From the NCBI RefSeq assembly GCF_029223485.1, contig NZ_JARHTP010000010.1:1-64000 (forward strand): a stretch of DNA of 64,000 nt. The letters run 5' to 3'. This document shows, in pieces, positions 15,503-23,874 of the stretch. The stretch's first letter is position 1; each line of letters opens with the position of its first letter. This DNA is from Streptomyces coacervatus (GTDB lineage: Bacteria; Actinomycetota; Actinomycetes; Streptomycetales; Streptomycetaceae). The notes under the pieces are model-generated. The model was not told where the DNA came from. It saw only the letters and a list, made by a program, of their open reading frames with translations, and searched no databases. The translations under genes and the position numbers were made by a program.

Positions 15503-18127
15503 GTGACCGAGAACGCTCATCAGCAGCCATCAGCGCCCGACTCCGAACTGCCGACCCAGTACGCGCCGGCCGACGTAGAGGGGCCGCTGTACGAGCGCTG
15601 GGTAGAGCGCGGTTACTTCGAGGCGGACGAGAAGAGTGACAAGCCGCCCTACACCATCGTCATCCCGCCGCCGAACGTCACCGGCAGCCTGCACCTCGGG
15701 CATGCCTTCGAGCACACGCTCATCGATGCGCTGACGCGGCGTAAGCGCATGCAGGGCTTCGAGACGCTCTGGCAGCCAGGCATGGACCACGCCGGTATCG
15801 CCACGCAGAACGTCGTCGAGCGCGAGCTGGGCAAGGAAGGCAAGTCCCGGCACGACCTCGGGCGCGAGGCGTTCGTCGAGCGTGTCTGGCAGTGGAAGGG
15901 CGAGTCCGGCGGGCAGATCTCCGGACAGATGCGGCGCCTCGGCGACGGCGTCGCCTGGTCCCGTGAGCGCTTCACCATGGACGAGGGGCTGTCCCAGGCC
16001 GTCCAGACCATCTTCAAGCGGCTCTACGACGACGAGCTGATCTACCGCGCCGAGCGCATCATCAACTGGTGTCCGCGCTGTCTGACGGCCATCTCCGACA
16101 TCGAGGTCGAGTACCAGGACGACGACGGCGAGCTCGTCTCGCTGAAGTACGGCGAGGGGGAGGAGACGCTGGTCGTCGCCACCACTCGCGCCGAAACCAT
16201 GCTCGGTGACACGGCCGTCGCCGTTCACCCCGAGGACGAGCGCTACAAGCACCTGATCGGCAAGCTCATCAAGCTGCCGCTGACGGACCGTTCCATCCCG
16301 GTCGTCGCGGACGAGCACGTCGACCCGGAGTTCGGCACGGGCGCCGTCAAGGTCACCCCGGCCCACGACCCGAACGACTTCGAGATCGGCCAGCGGCACA
16401 ACCTGCCGGCCATCACGGTCATGGACGAGCACGCGGTCATCACCGTCCACGGCCCCTTCCAGGGCCTGGACCGCTTCGAGGCCCGCTCCGCCATCGTCGC
16501 CGCGCTGCGCGCCGAGGGCCGGATCGTCGCCGAGAAGCGGCCGTACGTCCACAGCGTCGGCCACTGCTCGCGCTGCAAGACCACCATCGAGCCGCGGCTG
16601 TCCATGCAGTGGTGGGTCAAGGTCGGCCCGCTCGCCAAGGCCGCGGGTGACGCGGTCCGCGAGGGCAAGGTCAAGATCCATCCGCAGGAGATGGAGAAGC
16701 GGTACTTCGACTGGGTCGACAACCTCCACGACTGGTGTATTTCACGGCAGTTGTGGTGGGGGCATCGGATTCCCGTCTGGTACGGGCCGAACGGCGAGGT
16801 CGTCTGCGTCGGCCCCGACGAGGAGCCCCCGAGCGGCGAGGGCTGGCGTCAGGACACCGACGTCCTCGACACCTGGTTCTCCTCGGGCCTGTGGCCCTTC
16901 TCGACCCTCGGCTGGCCCGAACAGACCGAGTCGCTCGCGAAGTTCTACCCGAACTCCGTCCTGGTCACCGGCTACGACATCCTCTTCTTCTGGGTCGCCC
17001 GGATGATGATGTTCGGCCTGTACGCGATGGACGGCACCCCGCCGTTCCACACCATCGCCCTGCACGGCATGGTCCGCGACCAGTTCGGCAAGAAGATGTC
17101 GAAGTCCTTCGGCAACGCGGTCAACCCGCTGGACTGGATGGACAAGTACGGCAGCGACGCGCTCCGGTTCACGCTCGCGCGCGGCGCCAACCCCGGCGTC
17201 GACGTCCCGATCGGCGAGGACTGGGTCCAGGGCTCCCGCAACTTCGCCAACAAGATCTGGAACGCCACGCGCTTCGCGCTGATGAACGGCGCGACGGTGG
17301 ACGGGCCGCTGCCGGACGCGTCGAAGATGTCCTCGACCGACCGCTGGATTCTGTCCCGTCTCAACTCGGTCGTCGCCGAAGTCGACGCGCTCTACGAGGA
17401 CTACCAGTTCGCGAAGCTCTCCGACGCGCTGTTCCACTTCGCGTGGGACGAGGTCTTCGACTGGTACGTCGAGCTGTCGAAGACGACGTTCATCGCGGGC
17501 GGTGAGGCGGCCGAGGTCAGCAAGCGGGTCCTGGGCGAGGTCCTGGACGTCACCCTGAAGCTCCTCCACCCGGTCGTCCCCTTCGTCACGGAGACCCTGT
17601 GGACCACCCTCACGGGCGGCGAGTCGGTCGTCATCGCGGACTGGCCGGCGGACAGTGGCTTCCGTGACGCGGGTGCCGAGAAGGAGATCGAGACCCTCCA
17701 GTCGGTCATCACCGAGGTCCGCCGCTTCCGCGCCGACCAGGGCCTGCAGCCGGGTCAGCGGGTTCCGGCCCGTCTGACGCTGGACGGCACGGCGCTGGCC
17801 CCGCACGAGGCGGCCATCCGCCAGCTGCTGCGGCTGCAGCCGGAGGGCGACTCCTTCACGGCCACGGCGACCCTGCCGGTCGGCGGCGCCGAGGTCGCCC
17901 TCGACCTCTCCGGCACGATCGACGTGGCGGCGGAGCGCAAGCGCCTCGCGAAGGACCTCGCGGCCGCCGAGAAGGAGAAGGCCCAGGCCACCGCCAAGCT
18001 CGGCAACGAGGCGTTCCTGGCGAAGGCCCCGGACCAGGTGGTGGACAAGATCCGCGGGCGGCTGGCCAAGGCGGACGAGGACATCGCCCGCATCCAGGCC
18101 CAGCTGGACCGGCTGCCGGAGGCGTAG
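15503..18127 (+). CDS. valS: Valyl-tRNA synthetase
   Basis: An 874-residue class Ia synthetase charging tRNA-Val. The HIGH motif appears as HLGH (residues 64-67, in PPPNVTGSLHLGH) and KMSKS at 531-535. The editing (CP1) domain lies between them and contains TTRAETMLGDTAVAVHP. A C-terminal coiled-coil (roughly 810-870, rich in AAEKEKAQATAKL) is the tRNA-binding arm of bacterial ValRS. No T-box-like leader is seen; the start appears leaderless. A strong terminator follows. Confidence 0.98.
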   Translation: MTENAHQQPSAPDSELPTQYAPADVEGPLYERWVERGYFEADEKSDKPPYTIVIPPPNVTGSLHLGHAFEHTLIDALTRRKRMQGFETLWQPGMDHAGIATQNVVERELGKEGKSRHDLGREAFVERVWQWKGESGGQISGQMRRLGDGVAWSRERFTMDEGLSQAVQTIFKRLYDDELIYRAERIINWCPRCLTAISDIEVEYQDDDGELVSLKYGEGEETLVVATTRAETMLGDTAVAVHPEDERYKHLIGKLIKLPLTDRSIPVVADEHVDPEFGTGAVKVTPAHDPNDFEIGQRHNLPAITVMDEHAVITVHGPFQGLDRFEARSAIVAALRAEGRIVAEKRPYVHSVGHCSRCKTTIEPRLSMQWWVKVGPLAKAAGDAVREGKVKIHPQEMEKRYFDWVDNLHDWCISRQLWWGHRIPVWYGPNGEVVCVGPDEEPPSGEGWRQDTDVLDTWFSSGLWPFSTLGWPEQTESLAKFYPNSVLVTGYDILFFWVARMMMFGLYAMDGTPPFHTIALHGMVRDQFGKKMSKSFGNAVNPLDWMDKYGSDALRFTLARGANPGVDVPIGEDWVQGSRNFANKIWNATRFALMNGATVDGPLPDASKMSSTDRWILSRLNSVVAEVDALYEDYQFAKLSDALFHFAWDEVFDWYVELSKTTFIAGGEAAEVSKRVLGEVLDVTLKLLHPVVPFVTETLWTTLTGGESVVIADWPADSGFRDAGAEKEIETLQSVITEVRRFRADQGLQPGQRVPARLTLDGTALAPHEAAIRQLLRLQPEGDSFTATATLPVGGAEVALDLSGTIDVAAERKRLAKDLAAAEKEKAQATAKLGNEAFLAKAPDQVVDKIRGRLAKADEDIARIQAQLDRLPEA

Positions 18128-18146
18128 GCGGTTGTACGTGGATGAA

Positions 18147-18184
18147 GGCCCCCGGCGCTGCAAAGCGCCGGGGGCCTTGTCTTT
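18147..18184 (+). terminator. Terminator of valS
   Basis: A perfect 13-bp stem (GGCCCCCGGCGCT/AGCGCCGGGGGCC) with a GCAA loop, then TTGTCTTT. Confidence 0.92.
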
Positions 18185-18236
18185 AGGGGCGCGGGGAACT
18201 GCGCGACCAGCCACAACGCACCCGCACCCGCCAGAC
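18185..18236 (+). repeat. Dispersed intergenic repeat, family A, copy 4
   Basis: AGGGGCGCGGGGAACTGCGC continues into GACCAGCCACAACGCACCCG. It follows the valS terminator immediately. The 5' hairpin half found in copies 1-3 is missing, as if replaced by the terminator. Confidence 0.78.
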
Positions 18237-18282
18237 AAGCCCGGCCACCCCACTCCGTAGGCACGCTGTCAGTCCCCGTCCG

Positions 18283-18288
18283 TAGACT
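18283..18288 (+). promoter_or_regulatory. Candidate -10 box giving a leaderless folC mRNA
   Basis: TAGACT, 6 nt, then the GTG start at 18295. No ribosome-binding site precedes the start. Confidence 0.55.
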
Positions 18289-18294
18289 GGCCCC

Positions 18295-19779
18295 GTGAGT
18301 GACAGCGATCCCTTCGACGAGATCATCGCGGAAGAAACCGACCGCGACCCCGACCTCGCGGTCATCGAGGCCGGCAGCCGCACCCTGCGCACCCAGGGCG
18401 GCCCGCCGGAGGCAGACGTGCCCGCGCGCCCCGAGGACCCGGAGGTCGACAAGGCTCTCCGCGAGGTCGAGGCCGACCTGGCCACCCGCTGGGGCGAGAC
18501 CAAGCTCGAGCCGTCCGTCAGCCGCATCGCCGCGCTGATGGACGTCCTCGGCGAGCCGCAGCGCTCGTACCCCTCGATCCACATCACGGGGACGAACGGC
18601 AAGACCTCCACGGCCCGCATGATCGAGGCCCTCCTCGGCGCCTTCGAACTGCGCACCGGCCGTTACACCTCCCCCCACGTCCAGTCGATCACCGAGCGCA
18701 TCAGCCTCGACGGGGCGCCTATCTCCGCCGAGCGCTTCATCGAGACGTACGACGACATCAAGCCGTACATCGAGATGGTCGACGGACAGCAGGAGTACCG
18801 GCTGTCCTTCTTCGAGGTGCTGACCGGCATGGCGTACGCGGCCTTCGCGGACGCCCCCGTCGACGTCGCCGTGGTGGAAGTGGGGATGGGCGGCTCCTGG
18901 GACGCCACCAACGTCATCGACGGGGACGTCGCCGTCGTCACCCCCATCGACCTCGACCACACCGACCGCCTCGGCGAGACGCCCGCCGCGATCGCCACGG
19001 AGAAGGCCGGGATCATCAAGCAGGACGCGACGGTCATCCTGGCCCAGCAGCCGGTGGACGCGGCCCAGGTGCTCCTGAAGAAGGCGGTCGACGTCGACGC
19101 CACCGTGGCCAGGGAAGGGCTGGAGTTCGGGGTCGTCGCCCGTCAGGTCGCCGTCGGCGGACAGCTGCTCACCCTGCGCGGGCTCGGCGGTGAGTACGGA
19201 GAGGTCTACCTCCCGCTCCACGGCCCCTATCAGGCGCACAACGCCGCCGTCGCGCTCGCCGCCGTAGAGGCGTTCTTCGGCGTCGGCTCCCAGCGGCCCC
19301 AGCCGCTCGACATCGACACCGTCCGCAAGGCCTTCGCGGCCGTCTCGTCGCCGGGGCGACTCGAAGTCGTACGGCGCTCGCCGACCGTCGTCCTGGACGC
19401 CGCCCACAATCCGGCGGGCGCCCGCGCCACCGCCGAAGCGATCGGTGAGGCCTTCGACTTCAGTCGCCTGATCGGCGTGGTGGGCGCGAGCGGCGACAAG
19501 AACGTGAGAGGCCTCCTCGAAGCCTTCGAGCCGATCTTCGCCGAGGTCGTCGTCACGCAGAACTCCAGCCACCGTGCGATGGACGCCGACGAACTGGCCG
19601 CGATCGCTGTGGAGGTGTTCGGCGACGAACGGGTCCAGGTCGAGCCGCGGTTGCCGGATGCTCTGGAGGCCGCGATCACGCTGGCCGAGGAGGAGGGCGA
19701 GTTCGCGGGCGGCGGTGTGCTCGTCACGGGCTCCGTCATCACCGTCGGCGAGGCCCGACTGCTGCTGGGGAGGGGCTGA
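18295..19779 (+). CDS. folC: Folylpolyglutamate synthase / dihydrofolate synthase
   Basis: A 494-residue Mur-ligase-family enzyme that adds glutamate to dihydropteroate or folates. The ATP-binding P-loop is ITGTNGKTS (GTNGKT at residues 99-104). Further family motifs are GRYTSPHVQSITERI, VVEVGMGGSWDATNV and LDAAHNPAGARA. Residues 1-50 form a non-conserved acidic extension longer than in E. coli FolC, common in actinobacteria. The start appears leaderless. The next gene begins 7 nt after the stop, so folC, the DUF4233 gene and perhaps ndk form an operon. Confidence 0.96.
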   Translation: MSDSDPFDEIIAEETDRDPDLAVIEAGSRTLRTQGGPPEADVPARPEDPEVDKALREVEADLATRWGETKLEPSVSRIAALMDVLGEPQRSYPSIHITGTNGKTSTARMIEALLGAFELRTGRYTSPHVQSITERISLDGAPISAERFIETYDDIKPYIEMVDGQQEYRLSFFEVLTGMAYAAFADAPVDVAVVEVGMGGSWDATNVIDGDVAVVTPIDLDHTDRLGETPAAIATEKAGIIKQDATVILAQQPVDAAQVLLKKAVDVDATVAREGLEFGVVARQVAVGGQLLTLRGLGGEYGEVYLPLHGPYQAHNAAVALAAVEAFFGVGSQRPQPLDIDTVRKAFAAVSSPGRLEVVRRSPTVVLDAAHNPAGARATAEAIGEAFDFSRLIGVVGASGDKNVRGLLEAFEPIFAEVVVTQNSSHRAMDADELAAIAVEVFGDERVQVEPRLPDALEAAITLAEEEGEFAGGGVLVTGSVITVGEARLLLGRG

Positions 19780-19785
19780 CAACTC

Positions 19786-20145
19786 GTGCGTACGCTCTGT
19801 GCTTCGACCCTGATCGGCGAGTTCTTCGTGATCGGCTTCGCCGGACTGGTCGCCATGAAGGACCCCGACCTGGCCACGTCGACGGTGTGGACGGTCAGCG
19901 GCATCGCGATGTTCCTGTGCCTGGCGCTGTGCGGTGTCGTGACGCGTCCGGGCGGGGTCGCCCTCGGCTGGGCCCTCCAGGCCGTGCTCATCGCCTCGGG
20001 TTTCGTCGTTCCGACGATGTTCTTCCTGGGTGCGGTCTTCGCGGCCCTGTGGTGGGCCTCGGTGCACTACGGACGGAAGATCGACGAGGCGAAGGCGAGA
20101 TTCGCGGCGGACCGGGCCGGCTCCTCCACACCTGACGCTGCGTAA
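19786..20145 (+). CDS. DUF4233 integral membrane protein
   Basis: A 119-residue protein with four predicted membrane helices (starting LIGEFFVIGFAGLVAM, then MFLCLALCGVV, ALQAVLIASGFVV and FFLGAVFAALWWA) and a short charged cytoplasmic tail. The family is found next to folC throughout actinobacteria; its function is unknown. GTG start 7 nt after the folC stop, with GGGGAGGGG inside the folC end serving as the ribosome-binding site. The conserved linkage suggests a link to folate metabolism or simply cotranscription. Confidence 0.85.
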   Translation: MRTLCASTLIGEFFVIGFAGLVAMKDPDLATSTVWTVSGIAMFLCLALCGVVTRPGGVALGWALQAVLIASGFVVPTMFFLGAVFAALWWASVHYGRKIDEAKARFAADRAGSSTPDAA

Positions 20146-20215
20146 CAAGGGCCTGGACACGCCCTGTAATCTTCGAACACCCCCGCACATCCTTGATCAT
20201 CCATAGGAGCCCGCA

Positions 20216-20629
20216 GTGACCCAGCGCACCCTCGTCCTGCTCAAGCCCGACGCGGTCCGCCGTGGCCTGACCGGCGAGATCATCAGCCGTATCGAGCGCA
20301 AGGCCGGCTGGCAGATCACGGCGCTGGAGCTGCGCACCCTGGACCAGGAGACCCTGGAGCAGCACTACGGCGAGCACAAGGGCAAGCCCTTCTACGAGCC
20401 GCTGGTGGAGTTCATGGCCTCCGGTCCGGTCGTCGCGCTGATCGTCGAGGGCGAGCGGGTCATCGAGGGGCTGCGCGCGCTCGCCGGTCCGACCGACCCG
20501 ATCGCCGCCGCCCCCGGTTCCATCCGCGGTGACTACGGAGTGATCGTCCGCGAGAACCTGATCCACGCGTCCGACTCCGAGGAGTCCGCCGAGCGCGAGG
20601 TGAAGATCTTCTTCCCCGGCCGCGGCTGA
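20216..20629 (+). CDS. ndk: Nucleoside diphosphate kinase
   Basis: A 137-residue enzyme that equilibrates nucleoside di- and triphosphates through a phosphohistidine. The catalytic H117 lies in the signature NLIHASDSEESA, and LVLLKPDAVRRGLTGEII is the nucleotide-binding start. Length is standard. GTG start with ATAGGAGCC upstream. A hairpin follows in the gap to mreB. Confidence 0.98.
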   Translation: MTQRTLVLLKPDAVRRGLTGEIISRIERKAGWQITALELRTLDQETLEQHYGEHKGKPFYEPLVEFMASGPVVALIVEGERVIEGLRALAGPTDPIAAAPGSIRGDYGVIVRENLIHASDSEESAEREVKIFFPGRG

Positions 20630-20683
20630 GCGAAGAAACCATGAATTCTTGAGTGGCCGTCAGGTCGCTCGCCCGCCTGACCT

Positions 20684-20711
20684 GGGACGGCCGAGAGTTT
20701 CCGGCCGTCCC
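20684..20711 (+). terminator. Hairpin after ndk
   Basis: A 10-bp stem (GGGACGGCCG/CGGCCGTCCC) with an 8-nt loop and no T-tract. A second short stem lies just upstream (GTCAGG...CCTGAC). The rest of the 288-bp gap to mreB probably holds the mre promoters, but I see no clear consensus. Confidence 0.55.
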
Positions 20712-20917
20712 CTGGCATATGCGTGCCGATCGGGGGAACGAGTGCCTCCGATGGAACGTCTCCACAAGCGAGGCGGCACTTCATCTGCTGACAATGGCGA
20801 AGACCCTCGCGCAGTGTTCGTGCAGGCGCGTCTACGATGGAAGCCTTCACGTCACAGCACCCACTTCGCCGACCTGAAAAGCCCTCAAAAGCTCCCAGGA
20901 AGGCCAGACGAATCCTG

Positions 20918-21949
20918 ATGGGGAACTCAATGTCGTTCATCGGCCGTGACATGGCTGTCGACCTCGGGACCGCCAACACGCTGGTGTACGTCAGGGGTCG
21001 TGGGATCGTACTCAACGAACCGTCCGTCGTCGCGATCAACACCAACACCGGTGGCATCCTCGCGGTCGGCGCCGAGGCGAAGAAGATGATCGGTCGGACC
21101 CCTGGCAACATCGTTGCCGTACGTCCGCTGAAGGACGGTGTCATCGCCGACTTCGAGATCACCGAGCGGATGCTCCGCTACTTCATCCTGAAGATCCACA
21201 AGCGGCGGTATCTCGCGCGGCCGCGCGTCGTCGTGTGCGTGCCCTCCGGCATCACGGGTGTCGAGCGCCGTGCCGTCATCGAGGCGTCGTCCCAGGCCGG
21301 CGCTCGTCAGGTGCACATCATCGAGGAGCCGATGGCCGCGGCGATCGGCTCCGGCCTGCCGGTCCACGAGGCCACGGGCAACATGGTGGTGGACATCGGC
21401 GGCGGCACCACGGAGGTCGCGGTCATCTCGCTCGGCGGCATCGTCACGGCCCAGTCCATCCGCGTCGCCGGCGACGAGCTGGACAACGCGATCATCCAGC
21501 ACATCAAGAAGGAGTACTCCCTCCTTCTCGGTGAGCGGACGGCCGAGCAGATCAAGATCACGATCGGTTCGGCCTACGACCTCGACGACGACCAGCACAC
21601 CGAGATCCGCGGCCGGGACCTCGTCTCCGGACTGCCCAAGACCGTCGTCATCTCCGCCGCCGAAGTACGCAAGGCCATCGAGGAGCCGGTCAACGCCATC
21701 GTCGACGCCGTCAAGACGACCCTCGACAAGTGCCCGCCGGAGCTGTCCGGCGACATCATGGACCGGGGGATCGTGCTGACGGGCGGCGGGGCGCTGCTGC
21801 GCGGCCTTGACGAAAGGCTTCGGCGCGAGACCGGGATGCCGATCCATATCGCCGAAGACCCGCTGGACAGCGTGGCGCTCGGCTCGGGCAAGTGCGTCGA
21901 GGAGTTCGAGGCGCTCCAGCAGGTGCTGGACGCCCAGCCGCGCAGATGA
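20918..21949 (+). CDS. mreB: Rod-shape / spore-wall actin homologue MreB
   Basis: A 343-residue actin-like ATPase that in Streptomyces organises spore-wall synthesis rather than vegetative shape. The ATG gives MGNSMSFIGRDMAVDLGTANT, whose DLGTANTLVY is phosphate-1. Phosphate-2 is MVVDIGGGTTEVAVISLGG and the adenosine motif is LTGGGALLRGLD. Upstream in-frame codons to 20837 are not conserved. It is the first gene of mreBCD-pbp2-rodA, though a 164-bp repeat-rich gap separates it from mreC. Confidence 0.97.
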   Translation: MGNSMSFIGRDMAVDLGTANTLVYVRGRGIVLNEPSVVAINTNTGGILAVGAEAKKMIGRTPGNIVAVRPLKDGVIADFEITERMLRYFILKIHKRRYLARPRVVVCVPSGITGVERRAVIEASSQAGARQVHIIEEPMAAAIGSGLPVHEATGNMVVDIGGGTTEVAVISLGGIVTAQSIRVAGDELDNAIIQHIKKEYSLLLGERTAEQIKITIGSAYDLDDDQHTEIRGRDLVSGLPKTVVISAAEVRKAIEEPVNAIVDAVKTTLDKCPPELSGDIMDRGIVLTGGGALLRGLDERLRRETGMPIHIAEDPLDSVALGSGKCVEEFEALQQVLDAQPRR

Positions 21950-21964
21950 CATAACACTTCGATT

Positions 21965-21998
21965 CCGCCGTACGGGACGATCTCCTCTCGTACGGCGG
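21965..21998 (+). other. Hairpin just after mreB
   Basis: CCGCCGTACG and CGTACGGCGG form a perfect 10-bp stem with a 14-nt loop 16 nt after the mreB stop. Without a T-run it is more likely an mRNA-stabilising or attenuating element that sets mreB above mreC expression. Confidence 0.6.
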
Positions 21999-22004
21999 AT
22001 CGTT

Positions 22005-22107
22005 GATATAGAGGCAGTTGGATATAGAGGCATAAGCTCGCCCATAAGCCTCTGCACGTTTGAACTGAACACCTGAACCTTTGAACTGAACACCTGAACC
22101 TCTGCAC
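22005..22107 (+). repeat. Cluster of short direct repeats in the mreB-mreC spacer
   Basis: GATATAGAGGCA occurs at 22005-22016 and 22021-22032. A perfect 21-bp tandem duplication follows (22060-22080 and 22081-22101, beginning TTGAACTGAACACC), bracketed by CCTCTGCAC at 22049-22057 and 22099-22107. The stretch is visibly AT-richer than the genes around it. Confidence 0.85.
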
Positions 22108-22113
22108 ATTCCT

Positions 22114-23091
22114 ATGAGGAAGGCACGGCCGCCGCACGTGAGGGACACACGAGAGAGCCGGCTGCTCCTGGTGCTGCTGATCGCCATCGCGTTCGCGCTG
22201 ATCACGGTGGACATCCGCGGCGGGGAGGACTCACCCGTCGACGGTGCGCGTCAGGTCGCGGCCACGGTGTTCGGCCCGATCGAGGACGGTGTGTCGTCGG
22301 CGGTCAACCCGGTCGGCGACGCCGTCTCCGCGGTCCGTGACTCGGGCACCAGGCACGACCGGCTGGCCCGTCTGGAGACGGAGAACGCGGCCCTCAAGGC
22401 GAAGCTCGGCAGCGACGACCGCAACCGCAGCCGGCTCAACCAGCTCGACAAGATGCTGAAGGTCTCCGCCGAGGGCCAGTACGGCATCAAGGGCGCCCAG
22501 GTCATCGCCATAGGAGCGGCCCAGGGCTTCTCCTGGACGATCACCATCGACGTCGGCGCCAACGACGGCATCAAACGGGACATGACCGTGCTGAACGGGG
22601 ACGGGCTGGTCGGGCGGGTCACCAACGTCGGCCCCGACGCCTCGACCGTTCTCCTCGCCAACGACCCGGACTTCACCGTCGGCACCCGCATGGAGGGCAG
22701 CGACGAGCTCGGCTTCGCCACCGGGCAGGGCGATCGCCCGCTCCGGGTGGAACTGCTCAACTCCAAGGCGGACGTGAAGAAGGGCGACCGGCTCGTCACC
22801 TTCGGCTCCGAGGCCGACAAGCCCTTCGTGCCGGGCGTCCCGGTCGGTGTGGTCTCCCGCGTCGACCCGTCCGGCGGCGACCTCACCCGCACCCTCTACG
22901 TCACGCCGTACGTCGGCTTCTCCAAGCTCGACATCGTCGGCGTCGTCGTAGAGGCCCCGAAGAAGGACCCGCGCGACACGGTGCTTCCGAACAAGCCCAA
23001 GCCGACGCCCACGCCGACGGTCACCGTCACGGTCACCCCGTCCGCGACCGCGTCCGCGTTCGCGACCGCATCGCCCGGCCAGACCCCGTAG
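22114..23091 (+). CDS. mreC: Cell-shape protein MreC
   Basis: A 325-residue bitopic membrane protein: a basic N-terminus, a membrane helix at about residues 10-28 (RLLLVLLIAIAFALITVD), a coiled-coil at ~75-115 (RLARLETENAALKAKLG) and the extracytoplasmic MreC beta-barrel core (ITIDVGANDGIKRDM, DGLVGRV, FTVGTR). It ends in a Thr/Pro-rich tail with repeated TVTVTVTP. It scaffolds PBP2 and MreD in the spore-wall complex. ATG start preceded by TATGAGGA. mreD follows 19 bp downstream. Confidence 0.95.
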   Translation: MRKARPPHVRDTRESRLLLVLLIAIAFALITVDIRGGEDSPVDGARQVAATVFGPIEDGVSSAVNPVGDAVSAVRDSGTRHDRLARLETENAALKAKLGSDDRNRSRLNQLDKMLKVSAEGQYGIKGAQVIAIGAAQGFSWTITIDVGANDGIKRDMTVLNGDGLVGRVTNVGPDASTVLLANDPDFTVGTRMEGSDELGFATGQGDRPLRVELLNSKADVKKGDRLVTFGSEADKPFVPGVPVGVVSRVDPSGGDLTRTLYVTPYVGFSKLDIVGVVVEAPKKDPRDTVLPNKPKPTPTPTVTVTVTPSATASAFATASPGQTP

Positions 23092-23110
23092 CAGTAGGAG
23101 CTGAATCCCC

Positions 23111-23791
23111 ATGCGCGTCAACCGGATCCTGCTCTCCTCGGCCCTGGTCGTCGTAGCCCTGGTGCTCCAGGTGAGCGTCCTCGCCCGGCTCCATCTGCCG
23201 GGCGCCGTCCCCGACTTGCTGCTGCTCACCGTGCTGGGCCTGGCCATGGTGTACGGCCATGTCGGCGGCGCCCTCGTCGGCTTCGGCGCGGGCCTGCTCG
23301 CCGACCTCGCCCCGCCCGCCGACCATGCCGCGGGCCGCTACGCCCTGGTGCTGTGCGTGATCGGCTATCTCGCCGGGCTGGTCAAACCGGAGAACGGACG
23401 GCTGAAGTCGGCCACCGGCCCCATGGTCGTCGTGGTCGCCGCCGCCATCGGCTCGACCCTGCTGTACGCCGGCGTCGGCGCCCTGGTCGGCGACACCGCC
23501 GCCCGCCATGTCGGCCTCATGAGCCTGCTGTTCACGGCGGCCCTGTACGACCTGCTCCTCGCCCCCTTCGTGGTCCCCGGGGTCATGTTCCTGGCCCGGC
23601 GCGCGGACAACGACCCGCTCGACGAGGCCAGCTCCCCGTCCAGGAAGGCCTCCGACATCACCTCCGGCTGGATCTCCGCCGGGACGGGTCTCAAGCTCGG
23701 CGGCCAGCGCGGCGGCCTCGGCGGGCTGAAGGCCAGGTCCCGGACCCGTACCGCGCGGGTGGGTCGCATCAAGGGGGTCAAGCGGCTGTGA
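23111..23791 (+). CDS. mreD: Cell-shape protein MreD
   Basis: A 226-residue integral membrane protein with five to six helices, including LVVVALVLQVSVLARL, LLLLTVLGLAMVYG and GALVGFGAGLLADLAPP, the last being a typical MreD signature. The C-terminus is a basic, cytoplasmic Gly/Arg-rich extension of about 50 residues (residues ~175-226) longer than in E. coli MreD. ATG start with GTAGGAGCTG upstream, inside the mre operon. Confidence 0.93.
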   Translation: MRVNRILLSSALVVVALVLQVSVLARLHLPGAVPDLLLLTVLGLAMVYGHVGGALVGFGAGLLADLAPPADHAAGRYALVLCVIGYLAGLVKPENGRLKSATGPMVVVVAAAIGSTLLYAGVGALVGDTAARHVGLMSLLFTAALYDLLLAPFVVPGVMFLARRADNDPLDEASSPSRKASDITSGWISAGTGLKLGGQRGGLGGLKARSRTRTARVGRIKGVKRL

Positions 23792-23874
23792 GCAGGCGGG
23801 AGTTGGCGGTGGCCGGCATTCACAGCTCCGTCGTATATGACACGTACACACACTGAGAGGGGGAGGCAGCCGCA

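Noticed and set aside
17755..20190. 811-residue open frame on the minus strand across valS, folC and DUF4233
   Set aside because: It is antisense to three well-supported genes. Long antisense frames are expected in GC-rich DNA with biased third positions, and the translation is Gly/Arg/Asp/Val low complexity without any domain.
20653..20877. 74-residue plus-strand frame between ndk and mreB
   Set aside because: It runs through the ndk hairpin and lacks codon bias and a ribosome-binding site.
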